In this document: positions 63,559-64,000 of the stretch, one piece after another
Layout: every line of letters begins with the position of its first letter
Numbering within the stretch: position 1 is the stretch's first letter
From: Mariprofundus aestuarium
GTDB lineage: Bacteria; Pseudomonadota; Zetaproteobacteria; Mariprofundales; Mariprofundaceae
DNA length: 64,000 nucleotides
Reading direction: 5' to 3'
Assembly (NCBI RefSeq): GCF_002795805.1
Contig: NZ_CP018799.1
Coordinates: forward strand, 1,481,001 to 1,545,000
Notes under the pieces: generated by a model
The model's database searches: none
What the model saw: the letters and a program-made list of their open reading frames with translations, nothing else
Told to the model about the DNA's origin: nothing
Made by a program: the position numbers and the translations under genes

Positions 63559-64000
63559 TTAATCAGACTGATCGGAAATAGCAGCCGTCTCCACCAGGTG
63601 GTTAGGCAACTCTTTCTTGGTTTTTCCAGCCAACTTGCCAAGGTCATGGATCTGATTGATAACATTACCGCGACCGGATGAGATACGATTGTGTGCAGTG
63701 CCATAGGCGGACTGTGCCTGATCAAGGCGCTGTCCCACCTCTTCAAACGCTGATACAAAATCAACCATCTTGTCATGCAGCTTGCTGGCACGGTCAACCA
63801 ACTTGACCACATTCTCGCTTTGCCGCTCATACCGCCAGAGCTGCTCAATTAGCTTCAGCGTAGCGTAAAGTGTTGAAGGCGTAACAACAGCCACGCGCTG
63901 CTCGAAAGCGCTTTCAAAGACACTCTGATCAGCTTCTATAGCCATAAGGTATGCACCCTCAATCGGCAGGAACATCAAAACATAGTCCGGCGTATTTACA
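63559..64000 (-). CDS. rmuC: DNA recombination protein RmuC, C-terminal part (gene truncated by window end)
   Basis: Minus-strand frame open to the last base. PDYVLMFLPIEGAYLMAI, ESAFEQRVAVVTPSTLYATLKLIEQLWRYERQ (typical RmuC nuclease-like core, read in parts), then LDQAQSAYGTAHNRISSGRGNVINQ. The N-terminal coiled coil lies beyond the window. RmuC limits DNA inversions at short repeats. Confidence 0.9.
   Translation of the reverse strand, partial: VNTPDYVLMFLPIEGAYLMAIEADQSVFESAFEQRVAVVTPSTLYATLKLIEQLWRYERQSENVVKLVDRASKLHDKMVDFVSAFEEVGQRLDQAQSAYGTAHNRISSGRGNVINQIHDLGKLAGKTKKELPNHLVETAAISDQSD

Overview
The window looks like chromosome from a chemolithoautotrophic marine proteobacterium, and the gene mix fits a Zetaproteobacterium of the Mariprofundus type. 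The reasons are a form II RuBisCO (CbbM) with CbbQ/CbbO activators and a divergent CbbR, a type III glutamine synthetase, a Na+-type oxaloacetate decarboxylase, and a full Tad pilus locus next to ordinary proteobacterial housekeeping operons (rlmN-pilF-rodZ, mltB-rlpA-dacA). This taxonomic call is inference from gene content. There are no rRNA genes, tRNAs, insertion sequences, phage genes or CRISPR arrays that I can recognise.

Layout. (1) 1-11.7 kb, plus strand: rlmN (5' truncated by the window), mtnP, pilF/pilW-like, rodZ, pcm, then a tightly overlapping envelope operon: mltB, rlpA, LOG-family, RluA-type pseudouridine synthase, dacA-type carboxypeptidase, D-amino-acid aminotransferase, HAD phosphatase, hslO, YgjP-like metalloprotease. 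(2) 11.8-18.6 kb: a short VOC-like protein, a methyltransferase, then a five-gene redox operon (ornithine-cyclodeaminase family, small [2Fe-2S] subunit, FAD/NAD subunit with BFD domain, DAO-type FAD subunit, RidA) resembling opine oxidase or HcnABC, then a spermidine-synthase-like protein and a VF530 protein. (3) 18.8-22.3 kb: a 1157-residue protein that I read as a PPi-type PEP carboxykinase. (4) 22.3-27.9 kb, minus strand: glnN with a near-perfect sigma-54 promoter, then cbbQ-cbbO. (5) 28-33 kb: envelope glycosyl-transfer genes (GT-C-like, GT2, GtrA, DUF2079). (6) 33.3-46.7 kb: the Tad/Flp pilus locus with two Flp pilins and a TPR/LytR_C protein carrying 34 tandem copies of a 15-bp repeat. 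(7) 46.7-48.2 kb, minus: an adenylate cyclase and a PilZ protein. (8) 48.8-58.8 kb: ppdK, host-attachment-like protein, APC permease, cbbM, divergent cbbR plus a coupled unknown gene, Na+/Pi cotransporter, RraA. (9) 59-64 kb: oadGAB under a consensus sigma-70 promoter, SlyD-type FKBP, a small basic protein, ASCH protein and the C-terminal end of rmuC.

How they work together: cbbM/cbbQ/cbbO/cbbR fix CO2. PPDK, the PPi-type PEPCK and OadGAB together would interconvert pyruvate, PEP and oxaloacetate using pyrophosphate and a sodium gradient. GlnN assimilates ammonium under nitrogen control. The Tad locus, the glycosyltransferases and the cyclase/PilZ pair point to regulated surface attachment. 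The most interesting items are the PPi-type PEPCK, the opine-oxidase/RidA operon, the repeat-bearing Tad protein, the structured RNA leader between flp and cpaB, and an apparent AUU start codon in rlpA. All calls come from reading the sequence; no database search was possible.
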